In this document: in pieces, positions 48,128 to 58,900 of the stretch
How the letters are laid out: each line of letters opens with the position of its first letter
Position numbering within the stretch: the first letter of the stretch is position 1
IMG/VR virus record: IMGVR_UViG_3300033571_014591
Span: 1 to 64,000 of that record
Length of the DNA stretch: 64,000 nucleotides
Reading direction: 5' to 3' (one strand)
DNA from: a virus
Position numbers and translations under genes: made by a program
Notes under the pieces: model-generated
Seen by the model: the letters and a program-made list of their open reading frames with translations, nothing else
Databases searched by the model: none
What the model was told of the DNA's origin: nothing

Positions 48128-50241
48128 TGCCAGCTACACGTACTGCAAAAGGCACAGCAGCGTCAAAGAATCAAGCTGCCGGGGCGTGGTCTCCTGCTTC
48201 ATTGTCTTCAGTCACCATAGCTAATGGTGCCTCAATTATTGTAGGTGTAGCCAGTCTTGGTAATAACAACGTCACAGCTGTGTCTTGGAACGGCCAAGCA
48301 CTAGCAAAGAAGACTGGATCAGGGTTCTATACAGCTATATGGGCTCTGCACAACGTCACCGGAGCTACCGGGCAGGTCACGATTACGCAAGCTACTGGAG
48401 GTACTGGCTGGAACCTAGCAGCCTTCGTAATTCAAGTTACAGGCCTTGCAACCTCACCAGATGACAAATCCGCAGGGCCAGTAACAGGCACGTCAACTGC
48501 TCCGTCTTCCGGTGCCACCGCAACTACCGCCCAGAATGATGAATTTCTGGTCGGATGTATCACAACCCAAGGGCCAGACGGCGACACACTCAATACTGGC
48601 TGGAGCAACGGATTTAGCACTGGACAGGCACTCGGCACAACAGGTGCGTCGGCTGCATCAAACACCAAGGTGTGGGAAGGTTATAATACTGTATCCACAA
48701 CAGGGACTTATACTGCAGCAGCCACCCTGACAACATCGCGTGACTGGGGTGCAGTCATTGCTACGTTTAAGATTGCTGCAGCTGGTTCACCTTCGGTTAG
48801 CCCAAGCAGCTCGGCCTCAGCCTCGGTGTCGCCCTCGGCATCTGTATCGCCTTCAAGCAGTGCTTCCGCATCAATTAGTCCAAGTTCGTCGGTGTCACCA
48901 TCGGTGTCGCCGTCAGCTTCGGTCAGTCCGAGTAGTTCTGCGTCTGCATCTGTTAGCCCTTCGTCAAGTGCATCTCGGTCAGTCAGCCCTTCGGCATCTG
49001 TCAGTCCCAGCTCGTCTGCCAGTGCTAGTGTCAGTCCATCGGCATCTGTTAGTCCATCGAGTTCGGTCAGTGCTAGCGTATCGCCAAGTGCGTCAGTTAG
49101 TCCGTCAAGCTCTGCCAGTGCATCTGTATCTCCCAGTGCGTCGGTATCACCATCGGCATCGGTAAGCCCTAGCTCCTCAGCTTCAGCATCCATTTCGCCC
49201 AGCTCTAGTGCCAGCCCGTCAATTGCTCCCTTTGTGGTGCGGGTATCGTGGGTTCGCCTGGAGACAGGCAATGGCACGTCGCCCTCTGCGTCGGTGTCAC
49301 CGTCCAGCTCAGTATCGCCTTCGGTGTCGCCTTCGGCGTCGGTGAGTCCATCGAGCAGTGCTAGTGCGTCAACTTCGCCATCATCAAGTGTTAGCCCGTC
49401 AAGCTCAGTAAGCCCATCGGTTAGCCCGTCAGCTAGCGTATCTCCGAGTAGTTCGGCCAGCCCTTCGGTTAGCCCGAGCGCATCTGTTAGCCCAAGCTCA
49501 AGTGCAAGCCGCTCAGTAAGTCCATCGGCTTCAGTATCGCCGTCGTCAAGCGCGTCGGCCAGTGTGAGTCCCTCGGCGTCAGTGAGTCCCAGCTCATCAG
49601 CTTCGGCTTCGGTCTCACCCAGTGCGTCGGTAAGCCCATCAAGTAGCGTCTCTGCATCGGTCTCCCCGTCTGCCAGTGTGAGTCCGTCCAGCAGTGCTTC
49701 GGCTTCAGTATCTCCGAGTGCCAGCACTTCACCCTCATCAAGTGTGTCGGCATCAGTATCACCATCGGCCTCAGTCAGTCCGTCTAGTAGTGCAAGCCGA
49801 TCAGTCAGCCCTTCTGCTTCAGTAAGTCCATCGTCGTCGGCTTCAGCCTCGGTTAGCCCGTCGAGTTCAACTAGTCCGTCCTCCTCGGCTAGCGCATCGA
49901 CTTCCCCGTCTGCTTCACAGAGCCCATCGAGCAGCACGTCTCCTAGTGTTTCTCCAAGTGCATCTGTAAGCCCGAGTGCTTCGCTATCGACAAGTATTTC
50001 GCCCTCGTCGTCAGTAAGCCCGTCGAGTTCAGCGAGTGCCAGTGCTTCGCCCTCAAGCTCAGCGAGCGCTTCAGTATCTCCGTCAGCATCGACCAGCCCG
50101 TCAAGTAGCGTCTCACCGAGCGTGTCACCCTCGGCTTCACAGAGTCCCAGCTCTTCGCCTAGCTCCTCTGCGTCAGCTAGCCCGTCCCCCTCACCCAGTG
50201 TCAACAGGGGTAGCCTGCTCCTGCTGGGTGTCGGCATCTAA
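48127..50241 (+). CDS. Ser/Pro-repeat virion surface protein 2 (704 aa)
   Basis: A paralogue of the previous gene. An N-terminal beta domain of about 215 residues ([13 protein letters not shown]) is followed by about 470 residues of Ser/Pro/Val/Ala repeats ([10 protein letters not shown]). It ends [10 protein letters not shown] without a C-terminal globular domain. A non-repeat insert [20 protein letters not shown] breaks the repeats at about 49219-49280. The terminal hydrophobic stretch may dock on another virion protein. Confidence 0.65.
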   Translation: MPATRTAKGTAASKNQAAGAWSPASLSSVTIANGASIIVGVASLGNNNVTAVSWNGQALAKKTGSGFYTAIWALHNVTGATGQVTITQATGGTGWNLAAFVIQVTGLATSPDDKSAGPVTGTSTAPSSGATATTAQNDEFLVGCITTQGPDGDTLNTGWSNGFSTGQALGTTGASAASNTKVWEGYNTVSTTGTYTAAATLTTSRDWGAVIATFKIAAAGSPSVSPSSSASASVSPSASVSPSSSASASISPSSSVSPSVSPSASVSPSSSASASVSPSSSASRSVSPSASVSPSSSASASVSPSASVSPSSSVSASVSPSASVSPSSSASASVSPSASVSPSASVSPSSSASASISPSSSASPSIAPFVVRVSWVRLETGNGTSPSASVSPSSSVSPSVSPSASVSPSSSASASTSPSSSVSPSSSVSPSVSPSASVSPSSSASPSVSPSASVSPSSSASRSVSPSASVSPSSSASASVSPSASVSPSSSASASVSPSASVSPSSSVSASVSPSASVSPSSSASASVSPSASTSPSSSVSASVSPSASVSPSSSASRSVSPSASVSPSSSASASVSPSSSTSPSSSASASTSPSASQSPSSSTSPSVSPSASVSPSASLSTSISPSSSVSPSSSASASASPSSSASASVSPSASTSPSSSVSPSVSPSASQSPSSSPSSSASASPSPSPSVNRGSLLLLGVGI

Positions 50242-50269
50242 TTCCTATCAGACAGGAGATAATTATTTG

Positions 50270-50758
50270 ATGAAACCTGAGCTACAACCCGGAGATTGCC
50301 TTCTCTACAGCCCCGCCCCCAAGTCTGTCTTTGGATGGCTGATTGCCATTAAAACTTGGCACGCCGTGTCGCACTGCGAAGTTTACATCGGAGAGGGCAT
50401 GAGTGTAGCCAGTCGGGACGGGAAGGGTGTCGATAGCTACCCAGTAAGGTGGGATAACCTCTCCATCATCATGAGGCCTAAGGGGGAGTATAAGTTTAAC
50501 CTGCAGGCAGCCTTAAAGTGGTTCATCACTGAAGCCAAGGGGCAGAAATATGACTGGGTTGGGCTGCTGCGTTTTAGCTGGCGGTCGGACTTTGTGAAGG
50601 GCGGGGAGAATAACAAGCAGTTCTGCAGTGAGTTCGCCACCAGGTTCTACCGAGCTGGGGGACTTGACCCCTTCAACGGAGAAGACGCCGATGCAGTGCC
50701 GCCCTATTTATTCAGTATCTCTCCGGTGTTTAGCCGGGTGCCTTTGAAGGAGGCCTAG
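50270..50758 (+). CDS. Permuted papain-like (YiiX/NlpC-type) hydrolase (162 aa)
   Basis: ATG 50270 follows GGAG 11 bases upstream; the open frame continues further upstream but there overlaps the repeat protein. H35 in AVSHCEVYIG precedes C119 in NKQFCSEFATRFY, the His-then-Cys order of permuted NlpC/P60-type amidases and peptidases. It may cut peptidoglycan at entry or lysis, or cleave a lipid or peptide bond. Confidence 0.72.
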   Translation: MKPELQPGDCLLYSPAPKSVFGWLIAIKTWHAVSHCEVYIGEGMSVASRDGKGVDSYPVRWDNLSIIMRPKGEYKFNLQAALKWFITEAKGQKYDWVGLLRFSWRSDFVKGGENNKQFCSEFATRFYRAGGLDPFNGEDADAVPPYLFSISPVFSRVPLKEA

Positions 50759-50872
50759 ATGTGGAAGTCAGTTGGCAAGTGGGCAATTAAGTTAGCCGTT
50801 TTTGCTTTTAATCACCGTGACGAGCTGATCGCAGCCGTTGACGCCGTGGAAGCCGCAAAGAAGAACAAATAA
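50759..50872 (+). CDS. Small protein (37 aa)
   Basis: ATG 50759 overlaps the preceding stop; the TAA is six bases before the next ATG. A short hydrophobic stretch (WAIKLAVFAF) precedes a charged helix ending KKNK. Possibly a small holin-like or structural peptide after the hydrolase; evidence is weak. Confidence 0.5.
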   Translation: MWKSVGKWAIKLAVFAFNHRDELIAAVDAVEAAKKNK

Positions 50873-50878
50873 GCTCTC

Positions 50879-52159
50879 ATGAAGGCTAAGACATTAGTTG
50901 TTGCAGCCCTATCAGGCACTGGAGTTCAGACTGTTACAGGAGTAACCGATAGTACAGGTGCGCCTTTCACTGGAGAGGCGTTCCTGATTTACGGCAACTC
51001 AGCTGCAGACACCTTGGCAACCTTCTGCCGTGCCTCTTACGGCATGGACGATTTGGTATCACCCCGTGGTATGGCATTTGACGAGACCAACGAGTTCGGG
51101 GGCAAGATTGTTTCTTCGGGGGCAGGCAATAAGTCTATCCTTGACGAGCGAGGATCTGTGTTCTTCGGCGGGGCTATTGAGAGGCAAGCTTACATTAGTG
51201 CATCCCGCTCTGGTGAGTTCGATATTACCTATACAGTCAATAACCGCACCGGAGACAGCTTTATTGTTACTGTGCTAGGCGGGGATGATCTTCAGGCCAA
51301 GATTGGAGTAAATCCCACATCTGAAGTGTATACCGTTGGGTTTGCACCCGAAGCGGTTATTGGCCACCAGCAGGTAAATGGGGGCAGCTCTCCTGCTACC
51401 TCAGGGGGCGGCGGTAGTTCCTACGGGTGGGCAACTAAGTCCAGCGGCATGGGCACGTCTGCTATTGCTATCGTTCCTCAGGGGGGCAATGCCCGGTACC
51501 AGGTAAGCACCCTTTCAGGTGCTGTGCTTGATCAGGCATCTCTAGGATCTGTTTCTGTCTCTGGCACAGTCACAGATTTTGGCTCTGATAGCTTTACACT
51601 TTCTGGGGCGTCCTTTGGCGGATCCTATGCATATTTAGCTGTCGGAGGAGGAATTCTTGCTCGGGCAGGAATTATTACTCAGCCTCTTACTGCAGGGTCT
51701 GTAGAGGTTATCACCGGCATTACCAACAGGCTCGTCCTGCTGATGAGCGTAGGGTCGACAACGTCTACAGCTGTACAAACCGATAGGGCGACATTAAGCC
51801 TTGGTTCTTATGACGGTATCAGTGCCGCTGTTCATCTTGTGGGAGACGCGACCGTTGGCAACCCTGCCAGCACAGGATTTCGCTACTTAAGCACATCTGA
51901 TGTGGGCCTTATGGCTACCCCAAACGGGGGCAGTACAGCGCTGACAACTAAAGTCCAGGGCAGCGGATTCTCTGAAACTAACTCGTCTTTTACCTTGAAC
52001 TTCTCAGACGTAGACGGGGCTGCTGTTGAATGGTACTGGCTGGCCCTTGGAGAGACTCCTGCCCCTCCCCCGCCGCCAATTCCTGGGTGTGTGCCGTTTT
52101 TGTCCAATAATGCGCCGGTGACGACTGCAAGTTGTATCCCCGGAATTCCTAGAACTTAA
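50879..52159 (+). CDS. Beta-rich virion protein (426 aa)
   Basis: Gly/Ser/Thr-rich beta sequence throughout (GGSSPATSGGGGSSYG linker around residue 168-185), ending in a Pro-rich tail (PAPPPPPIPGC). Probably a tail fibre or appendage subunit. No family is recognised. Confidence 0.6.
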   Translation: MKAKTLVVAALSGTGVQTVTGVTDSTGAPFTGEAFLIYGNSAADTLATFCRASYGMDDLVSPRGMAFDETNEFGGKIVSSGAGNKSILDERGSVFFGGAIERQAYISASRSGEFDITYTVNNRTGDSFIVTVLGGDDLQAKIGVNPTSEVYTVGFAPEAVIGHQQVNGGSSPATSGGGGSSYGWATKSSGMGTSAIAIVPQGGNARYQVSTLSGAVLDQASLGSVSVSGTVTDFGSDSFTLSGASFGGSYAYLAVGGGILARAGIITQPLTAGSVEVITGITNRLVLLMSVGSTTSTAVQTDRATLSLGSYDGISAAVHLVGDATVGNPASTGFRYLSTSDVGLMATPNGGSTALTTKVQGSGFSETNSSFTLNFSDVDGAAVEWYWLALGETPAPPPPPIPGCVPFLSNNAPVTTASCIPGIPRT

Positions 52160-52174
52160 GCTACCTTAGGAGAT

Positions 52175-53794
52175 ATGGTGAAGAAAACACTACTTTATAC
52201 CGCTGCCCTCCTTGGCGCAGTCCTGGTTACAGACGCTGCCGCACAGGGCTCCCTCAGCAACCAGGTGCTACGCCTGCTCAGCCGAGCCAACACCTGGACG
52301 GGCATTAATATCTACGACCCCTCAGTGGGCATTGTGCTTGATTCTGACGGCACTGACCCTGACGCGGGGACCACCAATACCCTCTACAACAAGGGGGGTA
52401 ACCTGTACTTCAACGGTGCCCTGCTGGAGTCTAGCGCGTCGAGCGGCACGGTTACGTCTGTTGGGTTGACAGCCCCCACGGACGTGTTTAACGTGGCCAA
52501 CAGCCCAATCACCTCTGCTGGCACCCTGGCGATTACCTTCGACACCCAGTCAGCTAACCGGGTCTTTGCGGGACCAACTACCGGTTCAGCTGCAGCGCCA
52601 GCTTTCAGGTCTCTGGTGGCTGCGGATATCCCGGACATCTCCTCCACGTATTTAACTGCGTCCAGCTCGGCCACCCTTACCAATAAGTCGGGCAATATCT
52701 CCCAGTGGACAAACAACTCAGGCTACATCACCAACTCAGTAGCCACCCTGAGCAGCCTGACCTCTATTGGGACTATTGCTACTGGTACCTGGAACGGTAC
52801 GGTTGTGGCTGGGCTATACGGCGGCACCGGAGTGGCTAACTCGGGTAAGACCATTACGCTTGGGGGCAATCTGACGACTTCAGGAGCCAACAACGTAACC
52901 CTGACCACCTCAGGAGCCACTAACGTCACACTGCCTACCTCAGGCACCCTCGCAACTACAGCAGCGACCTCACTAAGCAGCCTTGCGACAGTCGGGACCA
53001 TCACGTCAGGCACCTGGAACGCCACAGCCATTGGCCCAACCTACGGAGGCACAGGGCTTACTTCGGCCACCCAAGGCGACATCATTTACGCGTCAGCGAC
53101 TAACACGTGGGCAAAGCTAGCCAAGAGCGCCACGGCTACTCGCTATTTAAGCAATACGGGCACCACTAATAACCCCGCGTGGGCGCAGATTAACCTCACG
53201 AACGGGGTCACTGGAGTTCTGCCCTCGGCTAACGGAGGCCTTGGTGTAGACACCTCAGGGGTAACCAACGGCCAACTGCTGATTGGCAAGACCTCAGATA
53301 ACTCGTTGAATCTGGCGACCATTACCGGCACCACAGATCAGATCACTGTAACCAACGGAGCCGCCAGCATCACCCTAAGCACACCGCAGGGCATTAACAC
53401 CACCTCAACCCCCCGGTTTGCACGGCTAGGGCTGGGCACCGGCGCGGGGGCTACTGCTGTATTGACCACCTCGGGCGTCTTCGATGTGGGCTACTACGAC
53501 AACGGCAACTCAGGCACAGCCAAGACAGTTACGTGGACAAACGGCATGGTGCAGAAGATTACCCTCAACAACACCACGACCCTAACCTTCGCAGGAGCCA
53601 CGAACGGTGTCGCAGAGTACCGGCTTGATGTTATCCAGGACGGCACAGGATCCCGCACAGTAACGTGGCCAGCTGCAGTCACGTGGCAGGGAGGCTCTGC
53701 ACCTACGCTAACCACCACGGGAGGCAAGACAGACATCTGTACGTTCAGGTGGAACGGGTCGGTTTACTTCGGCAGCTGCTCACTTAACTACTAA
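52175..53794 (+). CDS. Tail-fibre-like protein with signal peptide (539 aa)
   Basis: Residues 1-24 (KKTLLYTAALLGAVLVTDAAA) look like a classical Sec signal with an AxA cleavage site. The remainder contains repeated blocks of the form TGTWNGTVVAGLYGGTG and SSLATVGTITSGTWNATAI. These are typical of phage tail-fibre shafts, and a C-terminal beta domain is present. A signal peptide is unusual on a virion protein and could mean export or a fortuitous fusion. Confidence 0.75.
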   Translation: MVKKTLLYTAALLGAVLVTDAAAQGSLSNQVLRLLSRANTWTGINIYDPSVGIVLDSDGTDPDAGTTNTLYNKGGNLYFNGALLESSASSGTVTSVGLTAPTDVFNVANSPITSAGTLAITFDTQSANRVFAGPTTGSAAAPAFRSLVAADIPDISSTYLTASSSATLTNKSGNISQWTNNSGYITNSVATLSSLTSIGTIATGTWNGTVVAGLYGGTGVANSGKTITLGGNLTTSGANNVTLTTSGATNVTLPTSGTLATTAATSLSSLATVGTITSGTWNATAIGPTYGGTGLTSATQGDIIYASATNTWAKLAKSATATRYLSNTGTTNNPAWAQINLTNGVTGVLPSANGGLGVDTSGVTNGQLLIGKTSDNSLNLATITGTTDQITVTNGAASITLSTPQGINTTSTPRFARLGLGTGAGATAVLTTSGVFDVGYYDNGNSGTAKTVTWTNGMVQKITLNNTTTLTFAGATNGVAEYRLDVIQDGTGSRTVTWPAAVTWQGGSAPTLTTTGGKTDICTFRWNGSVYFGSCSLNY

Positions 53795-53800
53795 GTTATA

Positions 53801-53956
53801 ATGAGAACTATGAAGAAAAACATCGCAATCGGATTGATTCTACTGTTCAGCCTCTACGGAGCGGTGAACTTTATCGGTAAGGGCTGGTATTACCTGAAGG
53901 TCATTCGCACAACCGAGCGCATCCTCAAGGCTCAGAACGTGCAGTTCCAGTTCTAA
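53801..53956 (+). CDS. Single-pass membrane protein (51 aa)
   Basis: ATG 53801 (or 53810) to TAA. KKNIAIGLILLFSLYGAVNF forms one membrane helix, followed by a charged tail (VIRTTERILKAQN). It is a candidate small holin- or spanin-like protein near the papain-like hydrolase; this is inference. Confidence 0.55.
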   Translation: MRTMKKNIAIGLILLFSLYGAVNFIGKGWYYLKVIRTTERILKAQNVQFQF

Positions 53957-53971
53957 CATGAGCACCCAGTA

Positions 53972-54691
53972 ATGGCAAACTATGTTGCATACACTCTGGC
54001 GGATTTGCAGGCTCAACTGGCTCAGCGTGCAGATGGGTCGCCTTTTTGGACGTCAAGCGAAGCGACCGACGCCATTAATGAAGCACTTCTGACGTGGAAT
54101 GCCCTTACTGGGTTCTGGCGCGACACTATTACCCTGACCACTACGCCCAATAATTGGGACTATGCACTGCCTGCCTCGCTGGTGTTTGGCACCCGTGTGG
54201 AGTATGAGGGCAAGTCTCTGGCACAGGCGTCAATCGGTGACATGGATTATGGGCATCCCGGCTGGCAGGGACAAACCACAGCGTCAGGGGGATCCGTGCC
54301 AAACGTCCCCCGCGTGTGGTTGCCCCTTTCAGTTGACATGATTGCTATCTGGCCTGCAGATGCTACCGGAGGTCACACTCTTACTGTAGACGGCGTGGCT
54401 GCTACTCCCAAGCTCAGTGCACCTGGGGACTACATTAACATTGGCAATGAGGAGCTGAGCGCAGTGCTCGGCTATGCCCTGCACGTCATGGCCCTGAAGG
54501 AAGGTGGTGCACGTTTTGAAGGCACTATGGGGTATCTGCAGGACTTCCTCCGCGCTGCTGCAGAGGAGAACGATCAGCTCACTATGAGCAGTGAGTTTAG
54601 GAACTTCATTGGCACTGATGAGAACCGGCAGACCCGCGTTACTCGCGGTGGCAAGACTGCCTATGATGATCTCTCGGGCAGGACTCCCTAA
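53972..54691 (+). CDS. Adaptor-like protein A (239 aa)
   Basis: Begins with a helix-rich region (LADLQAQLAQRADGSPFWTS) then YALPASLVFGTRVEYEG and DMDYGHPGWQG. These same elements recur in the gene at 55263, so the two are paralogues. They resemble head-tail/tail-tube adaptors of podovirus-like phages. Confidence 0.65.
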   Translation: MANYVAYTLADLQAQLAQRADGSPFWTSSEATDAINEALLTWNALTGFWRDTITLTTTPNNWDYALPASLVFGTRVEYEGKSLAQASIGDMDYGHPGWQGQTTASGGSVPNVPRVWLPLSVDMIAIWPADATGGHTLTVDGVAATPKLSAPGDYINIGNEELSAVLGYALHVMALKEGGARFEGTMGYLQDFLRAAAEENDQLTMSSEFRNFIGTDENRQTRVTRGGKTAYDDLSGRTP

Positions 54692-55266
54692 TGGCTACCT
54701 ACAAGGGCGTCTCGTTTACTACAGTTACAGCCTACACTGATCCCACACTGACAGATCTTGCCATCATCTATAGTGACGTAGGGCAAACAGAGGTAGCCAG
54801 AAATCCCTTTCCCTGCTACGGAAATTATGAGTTCTACGGCACTGCTGGGCACTACATTGTGCACGGGGATTTCACTAGACTGCTGGCAGTAAACTCATCA
54901 ACCAAGCTGTGGATTTATAAAGCGCGCACTACTGCGACTTCTGGGTATCCTGACAACGGGCATCTGCTGTGGGACAACGCCACCCAGACAAGTGCTACTC
55001 ACCTTATCCTGAGTCACCTCACTGAAGACGGGCTGGACATTGATATCTTTGTCACTTTCACTCAGGCAGGCGATAAGATCATCCTGCAGGACTCAGATGA
55101 CTCGGGGAATAACCAGCAGTGGGACGTGACTGGAGCCCCGGTTAACACTAACGGAGGCACTCCAACAAGCTACTGGACTATTCCAGTCACACTTGATTCG
55201 TCAGCAGGCGACGGCACTACAGGATTTGCCAACAATCACATCCTCGTTTTGGGGGTTTTATCATGA
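54691..55266 (+). CDS. Structural protein (191 aa), unknown
   Basis: Beta-rich (TKLWIYKARTTATSGYPDNG). Overlaps the preceding stop by one base and the next start by 4 bp. Position between two adaptor-like paralogues suggests part of the same tail-neck complex. Confidence 0.6.
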   Translation: MATYKGVSFTTVTAYTDPTLTDLAIIYSDVGQTEVARNPFPCYGNYEFYGTAGHYIVHGDFTRLLAVNSSTKLWIYKARTTATSGYPDNGHLLWDNATQTSATHLILSHLTEDGLDIDIFVTFTQAGDKIILQDSDDSGNNQQWDVTGAPVNTNGGTPTSYWTIPVTLDSSAGDGTTGFANNHILVLGVLS

Positions 55267-55895
55267 GCTTCACCGACCAGCAGGTCATGACGCAGCTGCA
55301 ATACACAGTCATTGAAGACCCTGACGGGGGACAAACCTGGGCGTCCGGGCTGTGGGATATGGATGAGGTTATTGCTTATCTGAATGATAGGCAGAACCAG
55401 TTCCTGAAGGACACCCACTTCCAGTTCGGCATCGCCCTGATTGACGCCGTGCAGGGGACATATATTTATGACCTCCCTGACGACTGGATTAACACTATCC
55501 GGGTGCTGTGGATCAATGCTGCAGGGGAGACCAAGGAGTTAACCCGCAGTGACATCTGGGAAGCCGACTACGGTATGCCCAACTGGTCTGTGGTTCAGGG
55601 TATTCCGAATATCTTCTATGACGGGGATAAGCCCATCACACTGAGGGTCATGCCGGTGCCTTCTGAGAACGCCACCATTCAAATCCACTACGTCCCCTAC
55701 GCCGCGCTACTTGATGGTTCAGGTGAGTTGATGACCCTGCCTGATGAGTTTGTGCCGTCCATCAAGTACGGGGCGCTTGCAGACATGTTCTCCAAGGTGG
55801 GCCGTGCAGCGGATCCGGTGAGGGCTGAATACTGTGCCAAGCGCTACCGCATGGGCGTAGAGATCGCCAGGTTGCTTGTGAAAGGGTTCGCCTAA
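55263..55895 (+). CDS. Adaptor-like protein B (210 aa)
   Basis: Parallels protein A: a helical N-terminus with GLWDMDEVIAYLNDRQNQFL, then YDLPDDWINTIRVLWIN and DIWEADYGMPNWS. About 60-70 residues can be aligned with A by eye. A tail connector role is likely. Confidence 0.65.
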   Translation: MSFTDQQVMTQLQYTVIEDPDGGQTWASGLWDMDEVIAYLNDRQNQFLKDTHFQFGIALIDAVQGTYIYDLPDDWINTIRVLWINAAGETKELTRSDIWEADYGMPNWSVVQGIPNIFYDGDKPITLRVMPVPSENATIQIHYVPYAALLDGSGELMTLPDEFVPSIKYGALADMFSKVGRAADPVRAEYCAKRYRMGVEIARLLVKGFA

Positions 55896-55975
55896 TGGCA
55901 TTGTGGGCTGCCCATACTTCGGGCCAAGATGCTAATAACATGTCTATTCCGACTCCCCCAGGAGCTGAGCAGTAA
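55895..55975 (+). CDS. Micro-protein (26 aa)
   Basis: Starts as TAATG at the preceding stop and ends as TAATG with the next gene. This gapless packing is the only support. Polar sequence with AHTSGQDANNMSIPTPPG. Confidence 0.45.
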   Translation: MALWAAHTSGQDANNMSIPTPPGAEQ

Positions 55976-58900
55976 TGCCAATCCAGAAGTCCTTAATGGG
56001 CACCCCAGTCGTTCCGGCCCAACTTGATGCCCCATTTGAATCCCACTTTACCCGGTTCGGATTAAAGGGCATTGACATTAACAATGCCGTCGACGCGGTG
56101 GAACCCAATGAGCTGACCCGCATGCTCAATGTTACCCACCGTATGGATTCGAGCATTACCTCACGGGCGGGGCAGACGAATATCTACGGCAGTGCAGTGG
56201 GGACTAATCACCACTCAATCAAGCGGTTGAACTCTCCCAATGATGCTTCTTATACGCGGCTTATTGGTGTAGACACAGCTCTCTACGGCGGCGTTAACTC
56301 ACTCAGTCTGATTGAAACCGGATTCAGCGGTGAGCCTCTGAGCATGGTGCAGTATCATCCACCCCTCAGTGGAGCCAGCTGGATGTACATTGGTGACACC
56401 AATAAGATGCGTAAGGTGCGTGCTGATGGGCTCAGTCTGCCTATTGGCCTCCCTGCTCCTTCGACTGCTGCCTCTACTGCACTGAGTGCTGAGAACAAAA
56501 CCGTCATTGCCTCCTTCACATCTGCAGACGGCACTGATCCTAGCAGCTGGACGGGCAACCCTGGATACACCTACGACAGCCCCCCGGTTCCTATTGGTGG
56601 CACTGAAATCTACGCCGTAAGTGAGCCTGCTGTAGGCCCAGGTATTGCCTTTGGCGCGCTGTATCCGCAGCTGACCCGGAGTGGCTACTACGCCTTCTAC
56701 GGTGTTCCTCATACTGTGGATCTTAGTCAGGTGGGCGGCGTGCCTGCTCAGGATGATGACTACATTCATCTGCAGCTGAACTTCTCACACACGCAGTTCA
56801 TTAAAGAGTTCCGTATTTATCTGGTGTGCAGCCAGACCTTCAGCCCTTCAGTGCTGCCGGGTGTGTCAGGGGAAGACGGAGCGAACTCTGATGCCTACGT
56901 GAAGGCTTTCAGTGCCAACGACTTTGCGGCCTTTGTGCAGGCGCAGTTGACACAGTTTGACGCAGCTGAGCTCGCTCGTATTAGAAGTCTGCGGAACCAG
57001 AATCTCACAGAGAGCAGCCCGACCATCAGCGATGCACGCTACGACAGCATGCTCGATAACCCGAACCTCAACACTGTGGTGGCGGGTGGAGAGATTGCGC
57101 GTACCATCACGGCAGCATCGAACGCCGCGTCAGACCAATGGCAGCCCTACGGTGTTGTGAGTATTCCGCTACGTCGAGGTGATTGGCAGCGCATTGGTAC
57201 TACTGCAGGGCGTAACTGGAGCAACATCACAGGAATTGTCTGCTATATCCAGACGGGGCCGTCCGGTGAGAACCAGGTCGGCACAGTAGCTGTACGCCTC
57301 AGTGAACTCTACATGACAGGCGGCAGCGGACCAGACTCGGGCGAGGCTGAGGACTCACCATATGACTACCGCTACACCCACTATGACCCGCGCACAGGTG
57401 CAGAGGGCAACCCGTCTCCGGTGCAAAGCGAGACAGCATATCTTGATGCCCTCAGGCGGTCGATTGTGGTTACGCCTGCAGCTTATGGGGACAGCAGCAT
57501 CAGGCAGCGCATTTATAGGCGTGGTGGTTCAGCAGTATCGGACTGGTTCTACGTTGGGCAGAATGACTCTGACGGCGGGGCGTTTGTCGATGAAGAGACA
57601 GACGGGGAAGCCATTGCTTCAACTTCACTGCAGATTGATAACTATCAGCCAGTCGCTACAGTCAATGCCTCAGGGGACACTGTCCTTGGGCAGCCGCTGA
57701 ATAGCATCTGGGGGCCGCTGCAGGATCTCATCTTTGGCTGTGGGGATCCGTATAGACCAGGAGACGTGTACTTCTGCAAGCCCGGAACCCCCGATAGCTG
57801 GCCTGATGATTATAGGACTGAAGTAACTGCCCCGTCAGAGCCGCTGCTGACAGGGTGCATGTATAACAGCCAGAGCTTTGTCTTCAGCTCAGAGCGTGGG
57901 TTTATTCTCTACCCGAACTTCAGTGGAGAGATCCCCTCGGTTTCTGCGGCTAATACAGGCTGCACCAGAGGTCCAGTGTGCCGGTGGGGGCTTGCTGTTG
58001 GGCTGGGCGGGATTTACTTCGTTAACAACGACGGCATCTACCGCACGGTTGGTGGAGCTGAAGAATGGTTGAGCATCGACATCGATCCTATCTTCAGGAA
58101 CAAGGTCAAGAATGGGTACTACCCTGTAGACTTCAGTGACCTCACAGCTATCAGGTTGGAGATCTTTGAGAACGAACTGTATTTCCAGTATAGAGACACT
58201 GCTGGCGACATGCAGGTCATGATCTACTCGATTCCCTTCCAGTTCTGGCGGCACTATCAGTTTGGTGCAGACCCCAGCTGCTTCTACGCAGACGAGGGCA
58301 ATGATGACTCTGTGCTGCTGATTGGCGGTATGACGACGGGTAAGACCTACTCGTATTCGGGTACCAGTGATGACGGCGCAGCCATTGAATGCAGCATGAG
58401 GACTGGAGCCATTGACTTCGGCAGACCTCGCTTGGAGAAGCGCTTCGGGGACCAGACTCTAGACTATGACAGCCCCATTGAGCTGACCCTGGTGAACTAC
58501 GTCGATTACGAGGCTGTTCAAAACGCTGACGTGCTGGTTCCGGCTTCGTCTGGACGGCAGGTGGCAGTGCTTGATGACTTCGGGACAACCCCGGAGCGTG
58601 CCAAGAACATTGCCACAGACATCTCCTGGAGCACTACAGGAACGTCACCGATCATCTATCAGCTCGGCACTACCATGCAGGCTGAGCCTGACATTACAGT
58701 CAACCGGGTGACGCAGTGGGATGACCTTGGACATGCAGATGCCAGCTACCTGATGGGCGTCACGTTTGACTGCGACACGGGCGGTGAAGACCGGACCATC
58801 ATTATTGAGGGCGATTACGACGGGGCGATTATTACTGTCGCTACCCTGACAGTGAATGCTTCAGGTAGAAGGAAGCTGAAGTTCAGCTGGACTGGCACCC

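Noticed and set aside
48708-50237. Long open frame (509 aa) antisense to the Ser/Pro-repeat gene
   Set aside because: Its Asp/Gly/Leu/Thr repeats are the mirror of the serine-rich repeats. It has no independent start signal and the sense gene fits the operon.
46643-50241. Diversity-generating retroelement target
   Set aside because: The repeats look variable at codon level, but no reverse transcriptase or template repeat was found.
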